A stretch of 64,000 nt of DNA from Ciborinia camelliae (taxonomy: Eukaryota; Ascomycota; Leotiomycetes; Helotiales; Sclerotiniaceae): NCBI GenBank assembly GCA_025890175.1, contig JANPYM010000002.1, positions 459,440 through 523,439 on the forward strand, in the 5' to 3' direction. Positions 45,658 to 58,147 of the stretch are shown piece by piece. The notes beneath the pieces are model-generated. The model did not search any database, had not been told where the DNA came from, and saw only the letters and a list, made by a program, of their open reading frames with translations. Position 1 is the first letter of the stretch. The number at the start of each line of letters is the position of its first letter. The translations under genes were made by a program, and so were the position numbers.

Positions 45658-47128
45658 CTATCTAACATAGTACCAAGTTGCAAATGCGGCCGTCAATGCT
45701 AATAGTGGTCCTCCCACTGTCAAAAGTCCCACCGATGAACTCGTCCCTGAAGTGATCACATTTAGTTCTTCTGAAGGGGTTTCAACCACGGTAAGAGGAG
45801 AGATCGTTGAATACTTTCTGACCGCGGGTATCTTTGTACCACCAGGTAGGCCATCTCTGAATCTCACCAATTTAGCCATTGGAGCTTCAAAGAATGATGC
45901 ATAAAGACTTGGTTTCCTCTCGATGCGTTCAACTTCTTCATCAGAACCTTTGTCGTCTCTCATTTTCGAGAGACGTTCTTGTGTGAGAGCAATACTGCCC
46001 CGGGCCATGTTCAAAGGTTTGTGTTCCCGTTGTAATCTCACAGGCTGCGAAGATTTCGCCGTCTCCATATCTTCTTCCGTGCTTCCACTTCCACAGATCG
46101 AATCTAATTCAGATACCATCAGAACCATGAAAGAAAAGATTGCTTGCGCTTCTTTGATAATGTCGGCCTTTTCACCGTCTGTAAGGAGAACTTCAGCCTC
46201 TGCTATGCGCCGCTTGAATTCGCGTTTAATGTCCTCGCCATCCTCATCTCCAATAAAATCGAAGAATTGGAGGCCTTGTTTCTTCATCATCTGGCTACAC
46301 TCGGAGCGTGTTGGACTACGAGCAGAAGGGCGCACTTCTTGTTCAGGATGTCCATTGCTAGAAGACAGGGTGGACTTTGATGCTCTGGTAGTCTCATATG
46401 GGCGTACGGGAGATGGATCTCTGTCCCAAAAGTCCTCGAATCCACCCGCCGCCTGGAGTGAAGCTCGAAGATATCTACCACCAGAAAACAATGCCATATA
46501 TAATACCCATGCATATGCCAATAGTACATGGGGGTTTGTTTGTACAGATTGCTTTGTGTGTGCAATAAACTCTGCTAGCCTGCCATTATCCGAGACTGCT
46601 TTCAACTGCTCTTTAATTTTGTGGTCGGGGATTCCAGTAAGAGTGCGGATATCAGCCTGAAGGCGTCCAGATCGCAAGAGACCAGGGAGAAGGAGATGTG
46701 AAAGCAGGGACTGAGTTCTTGAGCAGACCCTCGATGATTGAGAGTCCACAGAGTCAGATATGCTCCCAAGACTATCCGATCTTGTTTGTTCATCTTTGAG
46801 GGATACTGGAAGGATGGGTGCATCTATTATAGATTGCCATGATGATTCGAAGGTAATGTAAATCGGCGCAATGTGGAGGATGCCCGAGACATATATCGAC
46901 GGATTCGTAGTATATGGGGTAAAGCGAGAGGCAAACGAAGGAGAATTAATCTGTTGAGTTGAGAATGGGCAGCTCTTGTTGCAATATTGACTGAAAGTTG
47001 TTAGCTGCAAGGTACAAAAGTAGATAGGAAAGGGGAGTATTTCTCTTACTTTGTTCCGATAAGGAATGATGATCTGGTGGGGGGGTTTGAAGCGGGGGGT
47101 TAGAGTTGATGATATTGGATTCAGCCAT
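45658..47128 (-). CDS. Heme-oxygenase-like protein with C-terminal anchor, frameshifted
   Basis: Exon 1 47128-47050, exon 2 46990-45658, with a GCTAAC branch point just before the acceptor TTTCAG. Together 1412 nt, one short of a multiple of three. After MAESNIINSNPP the first conserved block is IATRAAHSQLNRLILLRLPL, where H35 matches the proximal heme ligand of heme oxygenases. Right after LALP the frame changes, and PYTTNPSIYVSGILHIAPIY continues in the next frame, so one base is missing from a four-C run (plus 46916-46919). Downstream, LLAYAWVLYMALFSGGRYLR carries the distal-helix SGG, and GLQFFDFIGD also fits. A C-terminal hydrophobic anchor (LLTVGGPLLALTAAFATWYYVR) suggests ER or outer mitochondrial membrane. 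Expected about 470 aa. Enzyme activity not assured. Confidence 0.72.
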
Positions 47129-50100
47129 AGGTGCGATTTATCATTCTGCGAATAATGGAAAAAGAAGGATGACAGGAGGAGTAAACGCAGGATGATATGG
47201 ATGATAGAAAAGGGAGTAAATAAAGTGATATTAAGAGAGCGTGTATGGAAGAAAGAAGATGAAAAAAAGACAAAGTGGTGGTCTGACCTTGTCACTTGAG
47301 CTATTTGATCATTCTCTGATTCACAGGCGCAAAGTTAATCCAATCCAATAATGAAAGGCAAGAAGTCACAATGACTCGAACTCAAACGTTGGGCGGCAAA
47401 AGGAAAGAGTGGGAAAGAGAGGGAGGGGAAGGTAAGGTAAGGTAGAGGAAGGGAAGGGCGGTTGGTGGTAGACTGGTACTACCGTACTTGCCTTAATCAC
47501 TTTGCTTCTATCAAGATCCATAGGTAATATGTATACCTACTTTATAGGGGAAAGGGAAGGGGAGGGGGAAGGGGGAACAAAAAGCAATAATTGATAAAAA
47601 GGTCCATAGCGTCGGTGTCGGTATCGTATCGGTGTTGATGATAAAAAATTGTCCGCTACCTATAGTGAATTTGCGTACGTTGACTAGGTACTGAGACATC
47701 AAATTTGGATACTAGGTAACCTGGAAGGTTATGTTGATATCTAGGTAGGTCTGATGGGTAGTAGTATCAAAATATCTATATTAGATATATAATATAATAT
47801 TCATATAAATTCATACATATTATTATATATCACATGCATCAAGGAAAGTTTAAGGTTGAGATCAAATGTGTTGTCAGCTGAAGATCTGTTGTCTCACTTA
47901 TCATTTACATTTTTTCCGGGGAAGAAATGTGGTTCTACGGCCGGGGAGTACAACATTATTAGGACGTATGATATGATATGAGTATGATATGAGTATGATA
48001 TAAGTATGATATGATACGTGTATGGATCCATGGATGGATGCTAATGGTAATCGGAGAATTTCCCATCTTGTCGTACATGGAATTTTGGTTTATGCAGTAA
48101 TATGTCACTGTACTACCTAGGTAGGGAGGTACAACATACCGGCGGAGCACATTTACCCGAGCACACTTTGACCTTCGGCTTTCTCGTTCCGCAAATAATA
48201 ATAAATGTGTCACGTGCAATGTTCTGGCTTCTTGGCATTATCCCAGTGAGTCTGATGAGTCTGACAGCACAACCTGTCCATCGCCTCAATCAAACGCTTC
48301 AATGTCGCTTGGGCACGAGTTTCTGTTGACAATGGGGAAGATAATGGTATGATGACAGAAATTGTAAGAGAGGTCAAACCTGGATGGTTTAGATGTACGC
48401 GGCGTCATTGTTGGGAAATCATGACAGCTGATGTTTAGATGGCTGTACTTAATCCTGTAGAGAGTGAAGAAGGACGAGGGATCAACTGGATATATGATGG
48501 GTCTAGGAGCCCATATAGAGCTTGATCAATTCTAGGCGGCATGGCATGCATGGAGACACGGAGTGTAACCGAATGGAATACGCTGTTGGACCAGAGATCG
48601 ATAAGGTAAAACATAGAAAAGCACACCGCCAGGCAAGCACGAAAACCAGGGCATCTCCAAACCCCAGTATACTAATGGAAGAACAGTTCCAATGTTTGAT
48701 TGGAAGGATCAAGAGGCGCAAGAGCTGGGACAGCAAAGCCAAGTGGCCAAAATCACGGTAGATACCATGGAGAATACAGATGCTGAATAGAAAAGAGCAG
48801 TTAACAAAGTCAATTATTAAGCCAGGGAAACAGTGAGAGGGGGAAGCTCGGAGTTTTACCTGGTGGAATTGCAACAAAAGGACAAGGTCGACTTTGGATG
48901 GATGCCACTAAAAGAAGTGATACTGAAATGTACAGTGAATACTTAAAGAGTTTGTCAGTTGCTTCAGGAGGCCTTTGGGATAGCAATGTGAGAGGACCCT
49001 TGAGGAGGGTTGTGAATGGGAGATATAGTGGGCCTGCAGAGAATATGTGCATGATAGAGGATGATTTTTTGTTGGATCTGCGTTTGTTAATTACATATTC
49101 TCTTTTTTGATACAATAGTTTTTCAATGGCTTAAAGTTCGGTGGGTAACATAATGCTAAGGTGGGTAGGCATGGAGCAGGGAGTTAGATTGGGTTGTTTG
49201 TTTGCTGTCTCATCTGCTTGCTCCCTTGCTTGCTTGTTTGTACTTTTTATATGCATTTTTGCTTGATGGGCCAGAACAAATATAGTTGACTAAGGTAAAC
49301 TCACATCATATAAGTATGAATTCATGATACAATGGACTTCAAAATATCAGCAGAGTTCAAAGAAATATCTACAAACTAGCTTCTGAAAGTATATCATATT
49401 CAAGCTCACATTATCACCTAGTTTAATTGCTTGATATAGGTTTTCTATGTCATAGCCAACAGTAATACTTCCAAGTCTATACAAGCCAATATTATTGTAT
49501 ACCTACTAGGTACCTAGTATTTAGTTCTGCTTCCCGAGGTCATCTCAAGTAAATTATATTGTAGCAGATTGTCCAAATTCACTTAAATATCAATATCCTG
49601 AATTGTCCTTATAATAAGATTTGAATATCAAAATTGAACTAGTACAATGGACTAGGCTTATTCCCTTCTGATCTTTATAATGTTGAACTTCCATTGGGCC
49701 ATTATCTGCATCTCAAATTTTCAACATCACTATAGTTCTCAAGTTGGTTTGAGACAACAATGATAGCTGACATTGTCTGGATTCTGATCATATAATGAAG
49801 CTGGAGATTAACGTTTAGATTCATTTGAGATATTAAAGGGTTCTTAAGTTCTGGGTTGAACTCTGACAATGAGATTCCCCCCCTCTTTATGGTCAGATAT
49901 CTATGATATGCATACTTCCATATCCAACTTGAAAGCCAAGAATCTATTAGTATCGAACTCATCCTTCTAAACCATATTAAAAGTAGGAGCTAATTGTCCA
50001 ATAAAAATAAATGATCTCAGCCCTGTTCTCTGGAGATTTAACACTTTCAAGTTTGACCTCGGGAGTCTCAGCCAACAAGCCTTCCGGGCAGTATTAGGAT

Positions 50101-50364
50101 TGTATGGTCAATATACCTCTTCACAGGTACTCATCTGATCTTATGTCTGCAGTTTCTGCTTGAGTGAATAATTTCTCTTCTATTGTCTGCCGTAATAACA
50201 GAGATTTCAATCTCTCCACTTAATACTTATTTGGACCTTCTGACTTCGGACCTTCCTTCCTTTCCTGATTGTTCCACCACCACTTCTACAATACAACACC
50301 TCTTTTATCTTGACAGCCTCCCTCAACTCAACATCCTCTCACATTACATATAATATCAATCAGT
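47129..50364. other. 3.2 kb gene-poor stretch
   Basis: No supported gene between the heme-oxygenase-like gene and the BTB gene, which are divergent. Contains GATATGAGTAT tandem units (about 47967-48016), CTACCTAGGTAGGG at 48113-48126, and a 16-bp perfect palindrome TACTAGGTACCTAGTA at 49504-49519. Two hydrophobic minus-strand frames around 48.5-49.1 kb could be joined by an intron-like segment but match nothing I know. Confidence 0.4.
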
Positions 50365-51930
50365 ATGTCTGGTCAAAGACAGAATATATTTCCACCAGAT
50401 GGGGATGTTCTCATCATGTCACCCATGGGCAAACAATGGAAGGTACATTCGTGGCACCTCATCAGCTTCTCTTCAGTACTTGGTGCTCTGCTCAAGGAAG
50501 TTCCACCACGTAATATCACCAAGGCTATGAGAACAGAGGGTACCACCGTCAGATGGTGGATTGAGATGAGACCTTTCGCAGCCTTTGATGATTCCCGTTT
50601 TCGAGATTTCGAATGCGTTGTGAGTAAAAACACTTTCCTATATTAATCTCAGTAGTATAAGATGGCATAGCGGACACATGCGCAAAGCACCTTCATACAT
50701 TTTCAAGTTTTCAAAGTCCAAGTTCAACCGAGACAATTACTAACATTGATTCTATCACAGCCAATGAGCAAAAAAGGAAAACTCACCTTGAATGGCGCCG
50801 GTGCTTATAATGGCGTGGGAGATGTTCCATTCGAGAGAACCTACGATAATCTCTTCAGAATGCTGTATAACCTCCCCCCAAATCTCACAGACGACATCGA
50901 AGATGGGGGAGCAAACATGTACATCACTGATTGCGTTTCCATTCTCCAAGCTGCCGACTACATTTCCGCCTTGCCCTCCGTCCGCACGTACATCGAAAGC
51001 TACCTTTTGCGCATCAGCCAGAAGTTCTGGGTTCATGTTGCAAAGGCTCCCGAGGCATGGTCCGATATTGCTGTCCGTCTTCAATCGGCAATCATCTTTC
51101 GGGAATCCATAATCCACATTGCTGGAGGCCTGGAGATCCCAGGATTGATCAAGAAGAGTAGATTCGAGCGCACTCAATACGGGAAGATTTGCCTCGAAAC
51201 AGCGGAGCGCAAATCTCTCGAGCTCAGAGAGAAGAAGATCGAGGTCGAGCGCAAATTGTTGCAGTTCTATCCACCACGTCTCATTCGCAGAGAGACTGCT
51301 GATAAGATTCCTGGTCGAGCCGATTATGGCTCAGATATTTACTACTGGCAGGCTCTTACCATGGTTCGTCAGTTCTTCCAGTCTTCCATCCTGGCAAATA
51401 GACATCATCGCCACGAAGATGGTGGTGTCGAGTTCTATCGTACCATCTTCCGCTGCGATTATATTGACAAACACTCTGCGGATGAGTTCCATCAAATCTT
51501 TGCCATGTCGACCAAGGGCAAGCAGTGTCTCGCCGATGCTGTCGAACTTATCAAAGACGACCATCGCGTTATTGTCGCCGACCTTTTGGAGGACAACTTG
51601 CAACTTCGTACCACGGCTAGAAGCAAGCCATTGAGATATCTGACTTGCACCAAGATTACGGAGGAAGAGTTGCCTTGGATTATCAGTCCCGAATTAGGTG
51701 TGGACTTGAGTCCAGAACAAGTCGGAAATGAGGTTATTGGTGGTTCCGCTAGCCCAGAGAGGGTTCCAGGTGAAGAGATCAGAGTTGGCGAGGATGTCAT
51801 GGGACACCAGGAGATAGATGACGAGGAGAGACGGGAGGCCGATGCCGAGGAAGACGAGGAGACTCGATACGATGAGGATGAGAGCCCTAAAGAAGAAGAC
51901 GATGAAGATGAGTACATGGAGGGTCTATAG
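50365..51930 (+). CDS. BTB/POZ-like domain protein with acidic tail
   Basis: Two exons, 50365-50619 and 50761-51930, sum to 1425 nt (474 aa) in phase, with a perfect TACTAAC branch point. The first part (PDGDVLIMSPMGKQWKVHSW... LISFSSVLGALL) has the start of a fungal BTB fold: a beta strand with D-V-L-I, then the HSWHLISFSSVL helix. YDNLFRMLYNLPPN and DCVSILQAADYISALPSV continue it. A helical region follows, and the last 60 residues are almost all Asp/Glu/Arg. This is the layout of the expanded ascomycete BTB-domain family whose functions are unknown. It lacks any paired kelch, MATH or zinc-finger domain. Protein-protein interaction is the likely role. Confidence 0.75.
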
Positions 51931-52951
51931 GCGCGCCTTTGCACGCTTTTTGGTGTTGTCGCGATGAATTTGGTTTAGCGTGGCGTTTGAGCCTTTTGTT
52001 CGCTGGGATGTTTTGTTTTGATTTGATTGAGCATTTGAGGCAAAAATATTGATTACAAAACGGGAAGTGTTAAAATTTAGAGGGATTGGATTTGCCAATG
52101 GATACCTAAATAAGTCTCCTCAATTTGAATAATCAAATTGTTCTCTAGGACAGCATAGATAGGACAGCCTCCCAATCTTCAAGTTTAACTAATACAATCA
52201 AACCCAAAAAAAGTGAAGTGATCTAATAACGTGCTGGCAACAGTTTACATTAATTATGCCAAATGTAGAAGATACATTTGGACTTTCACCTCTGACCTCT
52301 GACCTCGGGAAATAATGTGCTGCAGCAAGTACCTAGGTACTTACTTAGTAAGTAATAATCAAGAGTCAGTCATTCATTACGTCACCCCGCATTCCCACAC
52401 CTCACTAATAATAATAAGTCATGTTACATCAATATCCACGCGTCTGCTATCAAACAAACCTCTGTGCCGAGCCGGGGAAAAAATTAACTTTACAAAGGGA
52501 ATAAAAATAACGAGATTATGATGAAACATCAAAGCATCAAAGGTGTTTGGAATTTCTTGTGGTGCGAGGGATGTCATGTCATGTCACCGTGTTACTTATT
52601 ACTGTGTTACTGTGTGTGTTGGCGCAGCTGAAGCTAAGTACCTACTACCTATAATCTATCATCAGCTTCATTCATATCCCATCTCATCTCACCAACATCA
52701 ATGAATACAATTTGATTGTGAACTACCTAGGTGGGCATCATATTGAAGTGAATGTATGTACTCACTATTGAGAGGAACTTCAATATTTGAATTCTTCATG
52801 AATCACCATGAATCACCATGAATCACCGGCCATTCGCTGATCAATGCCTATTCATATCTAGTTAATAAAAGTGAAGAGTAGGTATTCGATATTCAACCTA
52901 TCTGCGGTCGTCATATGTAACCACAACAGCATCCACAAGAACTCTGTACGA
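51931..52951. other. Intergenic region with palindromes and a short tandem repeat
   Basis: 1 kb. Contains the 16-bp perfect palindrome AAGTACCTAGGTACTT at 52327-52342, CTACCTAGGTGG near 52724 and three CATGAATCAC units at 52797-52826, all upstream of the phosphatase gene. Confidence 0.6.
52797..52826. repeat. Tandem repeat CATGAATCAC x 3
   Basis: Three perfect 10-bp units about 125 bp upstream of the PPN2-like start codon. Confidence 0.9.
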
Positions 52952-54103
52952 ATGCCATCATTACCCATCCACGCCACTGGAACGCCATTGGAGATGCGAC
53001 CCCAGAAGAAAAATGCGCGCTCCAAAAGATTTATCACACTCTATCTCCTACTCGCCTTAGCATGTATCTGGATTCCATACACGCTTTATTTTCGCCAACG
53101 CTCTTCTAATGTCGATTTTATAAAGAATGAGGAAACGGGAGAGATGATTCCAAATGAATATGGAACGAATGCGCAGCCCGCTTTTACCGATATGATACAC
53201 CTGATGAATCTGCCCTCCAATTACCTGCCGCAGACGGGGAAACACAGGAAACCCAATCGCTTGATTATAGTAGGGGATGTACATGGCATGAAAGATGCGC
53301 TGGTGGATTTACTCGCCAAAGTAAATTTCGACGAGAAACATGACCATTTGATCCTAGCCGGCGACATGATAAATAAAGGGCCCGATTCCCCAGGCGTGGT
53401 CGATCTAGCCATGAAACTTGGAGCGTCGGGCGTGAGGGGAAACCATGAGGATCGCATAATTCTTGCACATGCGGATATGGTGGCTCAGCATAAGGAAGTG
53501 GAAATGGATGCCCCGGGGCCGAACGAAAATGTCGAGAAGGTCATTGATGGGTTGGAGGAGGTTAGCTTTAGTCATGGGGACTATAAGGATAGGGCTCTGG
53601 TGCGGGCCTTGGGGGAGAAGCGAATTAAATGGTTGAAGAAATGTCCGGTGATTCTGAGAGTGGGTCATTTGGACGGCATGGAGGAAGTGGTAGTTGTTCA
53701 TGCTGGGTTGGTTCCTGGAGTGGAATTGGAGAAACAAGATCCGTCTATGGTGATGAACATGAGGACTATGATTGATGGGATCCCGAGCGAGGAAAGAGGA
53801 GGGAAACATTGGAACAAGGTAAGTTCTGTATTCACATCACATCATCGTCTTCCTGGGATGTCTAATTTTTACACCCAACAGGTCTGGAATAAACATGAGA
53901 AGAAACTACCAAAGAAAGACCGCACCACAGTAATATACGGCCACGATTCAAAACGAGGTCTTCAGTTAGAAAAGTACAGCATGGGCATAGATACGGGATG
54001 TGTCAAAGGGCATAAACTTACAGCTGTGGTTATTGAAGGGGGAAATTCCGCACCTAAACATAAAGTTGTGCACGTAAAGTGTAAAGATGGGAGGAAGCAT
54101 TAG
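52952..54103 (+). CDS. PPN2: Calcineurin-like metallophosphatase, Ppn2-like vacuolar polyphosphatase
   Basis: Two exons, 52952-53818 and 53882-54103, sum to 1089 nt (362 aa). The 63-nt intron is itself free of stops and a multiple of three, so retention would add 21 residues. An N-terminal membrane anchor (FITLYLLLALACIWIPYTLYF) is followed by the phosphoesterase motifs in order: GDVHG, GDMINKGPDS, GNHE, HAGL, YGHDSKRGL and GIDTGCVKG. The PPP-family-like order, single anchor and length match yeast Ppn2, a zinc-dependent endopolyphosphatase of the vacuole lumen. Start: the frame is open upstream to a GTG at 52871, and MPSLPIHATG at 52952 is the first ATG. A general Ser/Thr phosphatase role cannot be excluded. 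Confidence 0.85.
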   Translation: MPSLPIHATGTPLEMRPQKKNARSKRFITLYLLLALACIWIPYTLYFRQRSSNVDFIKNEETGEMIPNEYGTNAQPAFTDMIHLMNLPSNYLPQTGKHRKPNRLIIVGDVHGMKDALVDLLAKVNFDEKHDHLILAGDMINKGPDSPGVVDLAMKLGASGVRGNHEDRIILAHADMVAQHKEVEMDAPGPNENVEKVIDGLEEVSFSHGDYKDRALVRALGEKRIKWLKKCPVILRVGHLDGMEEVVVVHAGLVPGVELEKQDPSMVMNMRTMIDGIPSEERGGKHWNKVSSVFTSHHRLPGMSNFYTQQVWNKHEKKLPKKDRTTVIYGHDSKRGLQLEKYSMGIDTGCVKGHKLTAVVIEGGNSAPKHKVVHVKCKDGRKH

Positions 54104-54573
54104 AAACAAGAGATTGCTCAGGGCAACCTGATGGGAGACTGGTGAAGGATCGCATTAGATACCAATTTTTAGGCGTTTTGGGGAGATTAGTTGTTTGAAA
54201 TGTATTAATGATGGGCATGTATGAATTGAATCTTACGAATTGCTGATGTCGATTTCTATTTTGGGGTCATGATATTGGATATAATGTCACTTCAGTTCTT
54301 CTGGGATACAAGGTGGTACTTAAGGGTGAATGCCAACCGGGTGTGCTGCCAATGATTATTTGTAGAGGCAAAAGCTCATTCGGTTTAATTTGATTCCCTC
54401 AATGCATGAATGATATTGAACATAAATATGAGAAATTTCAAAAGATAAACCCATCATCAAGGCCCATCTCAATTCAATTCATACCTATATATCCATCGGT
54501 GGCACCAAATATGTTAGAATCTATCACAAACTCGAACCCAAACTCCAATTCGCTTCCCCCTTAATCTAGATGT
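54104..54573. other. Intergenic region between convergent genes
   Basis: 0.47 kb shared 3' flank. Nothing recognised. Confidence 0.5.
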
Positions 54574-56050
54574 CTAAACCGCCTCACCCTCCCTCTCATA
54601 ATGATCCACCACAACCAAAACAGGTATTATGCTTTCCTCCCCCGTCACATTTTCCCCCTCCTCCTCCTTACTCTCATGATTAACAAACAGAAAACTGCCC
54701 ACCACAACCAATGCACCTACCCAATAAACCCCAGTACTCGTCTGCTCATTCAACCACATCTGCCCCACCAAACTCAACGGAATCGTCATGCTCAATCCTA
54801 CCGTCACTACCAACGGTGTTGTCAGCAACATCGCATATGCCCAACTGTAATCACTTATTAAGCTACTCAAAGAATTCAATAATACAATCAGCCAGACTTT
54901 GCCGGTAGGAGGTAGCTCGAATGTTTCCACGCCGGTAAAATGCAAAATGACGAAACCGGGCCAGAGAAATATCACGTTGAAGAGACCAACGAGTCCAAAG
55001 AAGAGGGGCATATCAACACGATCTTCATTGCCACAGCGTTTTTTCATCACAACTGCATAAAGACCATACATAACCGCGCTTCCAAAAGCCATGATATCGC
55101 CGAGAGCAATCTGAGCTTGGGATTTATGGGGAAAGTTCCCGCGGTTGGAGTCATTGTCCGTACTACCGAGATCAACGGAGGAAATAAGCATGATGCCTAC
55201 GAAAGAGGCCAGAACCCCGATGAGTTTGCGGATGGTAAAGGATTCGACGCGGACGAGAGCGCCGAAGAGGAGGGTGAAAATAGAGGAGGTGGAGGTGAGA
55301 ATTGTGGATGAGGCAACGGATGTGTATTCGAGACAGCCGGCTACCAGATAGTTGGCGATAAACCAGAGGAGGGAAAATTCGAGAGAAAGTTTGGCGGTTT
55401 CGGATACGCTTAGTTTATCTTCCTTTTCGTGCTCTTGCGTCCGGGGAAGATCTGTATCAAGGCCGTCGATAGAAGACAGAAGACGTGAGTGAGAAGCACT
55501 CATAGACTCATATTCTTGCTCTTCTCGACTGGGTCTACGAGGGCGCCATCCTTTGCGGAGACTCTGGAGTCCCGAGTGGTATTCTGATATTTGTTCATGA
55601 TAGTAATCCACGAGGGAGTCCTTCACATGCGACCAGCCATGTTCCCTCGATGTCCGCAAAACAAGAGGGATCAATGATATGGCAAAGAATGACGTGTTGA
55701 TATATGTAACGAAATATGGTTTCGAATAGGTATTGTCGGCGAATATATACTATTGTTCTCGGTATCAGTATATATATCCCAACCTCTTGATACTTCCTCA
55801 TCTCGATATACCAAGGTTGAGAAAAGAGAAGTATACTCACACTAGCAAGAAAATTACTACTCGTCCACAACGTCACCGTGACACCTAATAACACCATTCC
55901 CAGCGTCCTGCGCGCTACATTGTCCAACCCTACTCCCTCTCTAAACCCCATATTCTTGCCTGGGCCGGCACTCGAGCCAGAAATCGTCCTTTCCAACGAG
56001 AGTCTCTGAGTATGTGTCTGCATTATAGCAGAATTCGTTGGTACGCTCAT
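54574..56050 (-). CDS. DMT-superfamily transporter, SLC35F5/THI74-like
   Basis: Two exons on the minus strand, 56050-55841 and 55749-54574, sum to 1386 nt (461 aa) in phase. About ten membrane segments: RRTLGMVLLGVTVTLWTSSNFL at the N-terminus, SYIFADNTYSKPYFVTYINTS as the signature of this subgroup, a hydrophilic loop of about 90 residues, then LSLEFSLLWFIANYL onward in an EamA-like repeat (YTSVASSTILTSTSSIFTLL). The last segments end near GALVVVGSFLFVNHE. Yeast relatives are Thi74 and YML018C, and the human one is SLC35F5. Location in the vacuolar or Golgi membrane and substrate are inferred. No nucleotide-sugar motif stands out. Confidence 0.85.
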
Positions 56051-57179
56051 GGCGCCAAGTTCGATTAATTGTGCCTTCTTGTTCTTGGATTAAGTTGTGG
56101 GGTGCCGTCCTTCAAATCCTCTTTCTATGTATGACCTTATCTAATCCCACCTATGCATGCAGTCGGGATTGTAACAAGTGGATATTGGATTGTACAATAT
56201 GCGTTTTGTTTGGAGAGAACGGAAGGTCATGGAGGTCGTAAACACATGCACGTGTGTTGATACATTTAAAAATATATGATGGTTTGTTCGTTCATTGGTT
56301 CGTTCGCTCGTTCTTTCTTGTGATTTATATAGTAAAGGTATGAAAGGTATGGTAGATGAGGTAGCAGTGAATTTAGAGAACTGAGGATTGGGCACGCGAT
56401 CGCAAATTATCAACAATCCTTTTACAAGTTGGCTTTTGAGAAATGAATGGAAAGGAAAGGAATGGAGAGGAGAGAAATGGAGATGAAATATAAGATGAAA
56501 ACCAAGCCAAATCAAGTGAAGGCTGACTGTACCTCATTTTTCATTTGTCTCATTTTTGAAAGGGAGAAAAACAGCTGGTTTTGGTTTATCGCTTGGCCAA
56601 GGTTGTAATCTCCAGCTTTATTATTATTATGACTTATCAGGTATGTAGGTAAATAATAATAATAGGTACTAAGTATGCACTGCCGACAACCTTATCAAAC
56701 GCAAAACGCAAAACGCAACACGCAACTTTATCTACGAGATCTAGAGAGGGTCAAAGATAGATAGCCGGAAAGGCTAAATGAACTTTGTTTCAATGTCGTT
56801 TCCAAATTCAACTACAGATCAGAGATCACAGATCACCAGATCACAGACTGCAGACTACAATACTCACTTTATTGAGTAGAACTATTACATTACATTACAT
56901 GTAAGTAGAGTTGTGAGTTGTGAGTTGTTCGTCCCCCCCAAAAAAGATTTCATTTCAAAACTGTAAAACGCGTCTTTCTCATTATGCATTCTGTATCGTC
57001 AAGGAAACAAGAAATTTGCAGACCCAATAGCGCCAGAATGATCCTTATGTACAATTGTGGACCTCCCATCAAAACTTCCAGTATAATTCCCTCGGTGCAG
57101 TATATTTCCCTCGGTGGTCGAGATGGTAGGGTAGAGAGATAACGGAGGCCAAACACTTCCGGCCCTCAGCAGATCTCGT
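56051..57179. other. Intergenic region, nothing recognised
   Basis: 1.1 kb, AT-rich, upstream of the transporter and downstream of YPT7. Contains short ATTATT, CGCAAAACGCAAAACG and ATCACAGATC-type tandem repeats. No gene recognised. Confidence 0.5.
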
Positions 57180-58147
57180 TTAACAAGCACAGCCATCTCT
57201 ATCGTTCTCGATATGGATATTGATTGGGTCCGAGTAATCTCCGTTGTATTCTTCCGATTCCTCCTGTGCTAAGGCGTTTCTTGCAATAACTGAAGGGAAA
57301 GTTAGCTAAGAAGTCTTACACAACCTTGTAAATTTATTACCTTCAAAGGCTTGCTCAACGTTGATGGCCTCCTTAGCACTAGTTTCGAAGTATGGAATGT
57401 TGCCTTTCGAAGTACAGAAAGTCATGGCCCGCTTCGAAGAAATCTGAATTATCATTAGTAAGATAACTTGCAGCCATTTCGACACAAACTTACCACTCTC
57501 TTATTCTCCTCGACATCAATTTTGTTGCCTAGAACGACCTATTTAAATATTAATGCCAGATCCCTTTCAAGGAACCATCCAAACTCACAAATGGGAAGCT
57601 TTCTGGATCTCTGGGCGAGGCCTGAATCAAGAATTCATCCCTCCAACTATCCAACGTGTCGAAACTTTTCGAGTTATTGACATCGTAGACAAGGACACAG
57701 CAATCCGCTCCTCTGTAGAATGCGACTCCCAAAGATTGGAACCGTTCCTGACCTGCTGTATCCCAAAGCTATAATCCAATCATTAGCTTCCATATCCCAG
57801 CTGCCATACATGGCGTAGAACCCTCACCTGCATAGTAACTAATCGATCATCAACCAGGACCTCTTTTGTCAAGAAATCCGCCCCGATAGTAGCCTTATAG
57901 CTCGCACTGAACTTCTTGTTGACCTAAACCATTGTCAGAATCTTGCATCGGCGTATACATCGCGGGCTGAAGATGGAAGGACTCGAAAGGCAATTGTTCA
58001 ACGTACATATTGGTTCATTAAACTCGTCTTTCCCACACCGCTATCACCGAGGATAATGACCTGCGAAATTCAAATCAGCACCGAAACACTGTTGAGAGCC
58101 CTAATAATAGTACTCACCTTCAGTAAAACCTTCTTTCTTGAAGCCAT
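57180..58147 (-). CDS. YPT7: Rab7-type small GTPase Ypt7
   Basis: At least seven exons on the minus strand. Those measured include 58147-58118, 58060-58007, 57923-57828 and 57768-57589, then shorter exons to the stop at 57180. The joined protein is about 205 aa. Motifs in order: [29 protein letters not shown] (P-loop GDSGVGKTS), [13 protein letters not shown] (switch I), [22 protein letters not shown] (switch II), [11 protein letters not shown] (guanine specificity), YFETSAKE, and a C-terminal CAC double-prenylation signal. [11 protein letters not shown] is diagnostic of Rab7 rather than other Rabs. It controls late endosome/vacuole fusion through HOPS, and is also needed for the last step of autophagy. 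The gene sits 640 bp from ATG16, head to head. Confidence 0.95.

Noticed and set aside
45658..47295. Single 545-codon frame as the heme-oxygenase-like protein
   Set aside because: Its N-terminal part runs through the intron and 5' region. The conserved N-terminal helix with the proximal His is in another frame, reached by exon 1 from the ATG at 47128 and a frameshift.
48503..49115. Spliced hydrophobic minus-strand protein (two frames joined by GTAAAA...TATTCAG)
   Set aside because: The splice signals are plausible but the joined frame stops soon after the acceptor and resembles nothing known. Without transcript data it cannot be supported.
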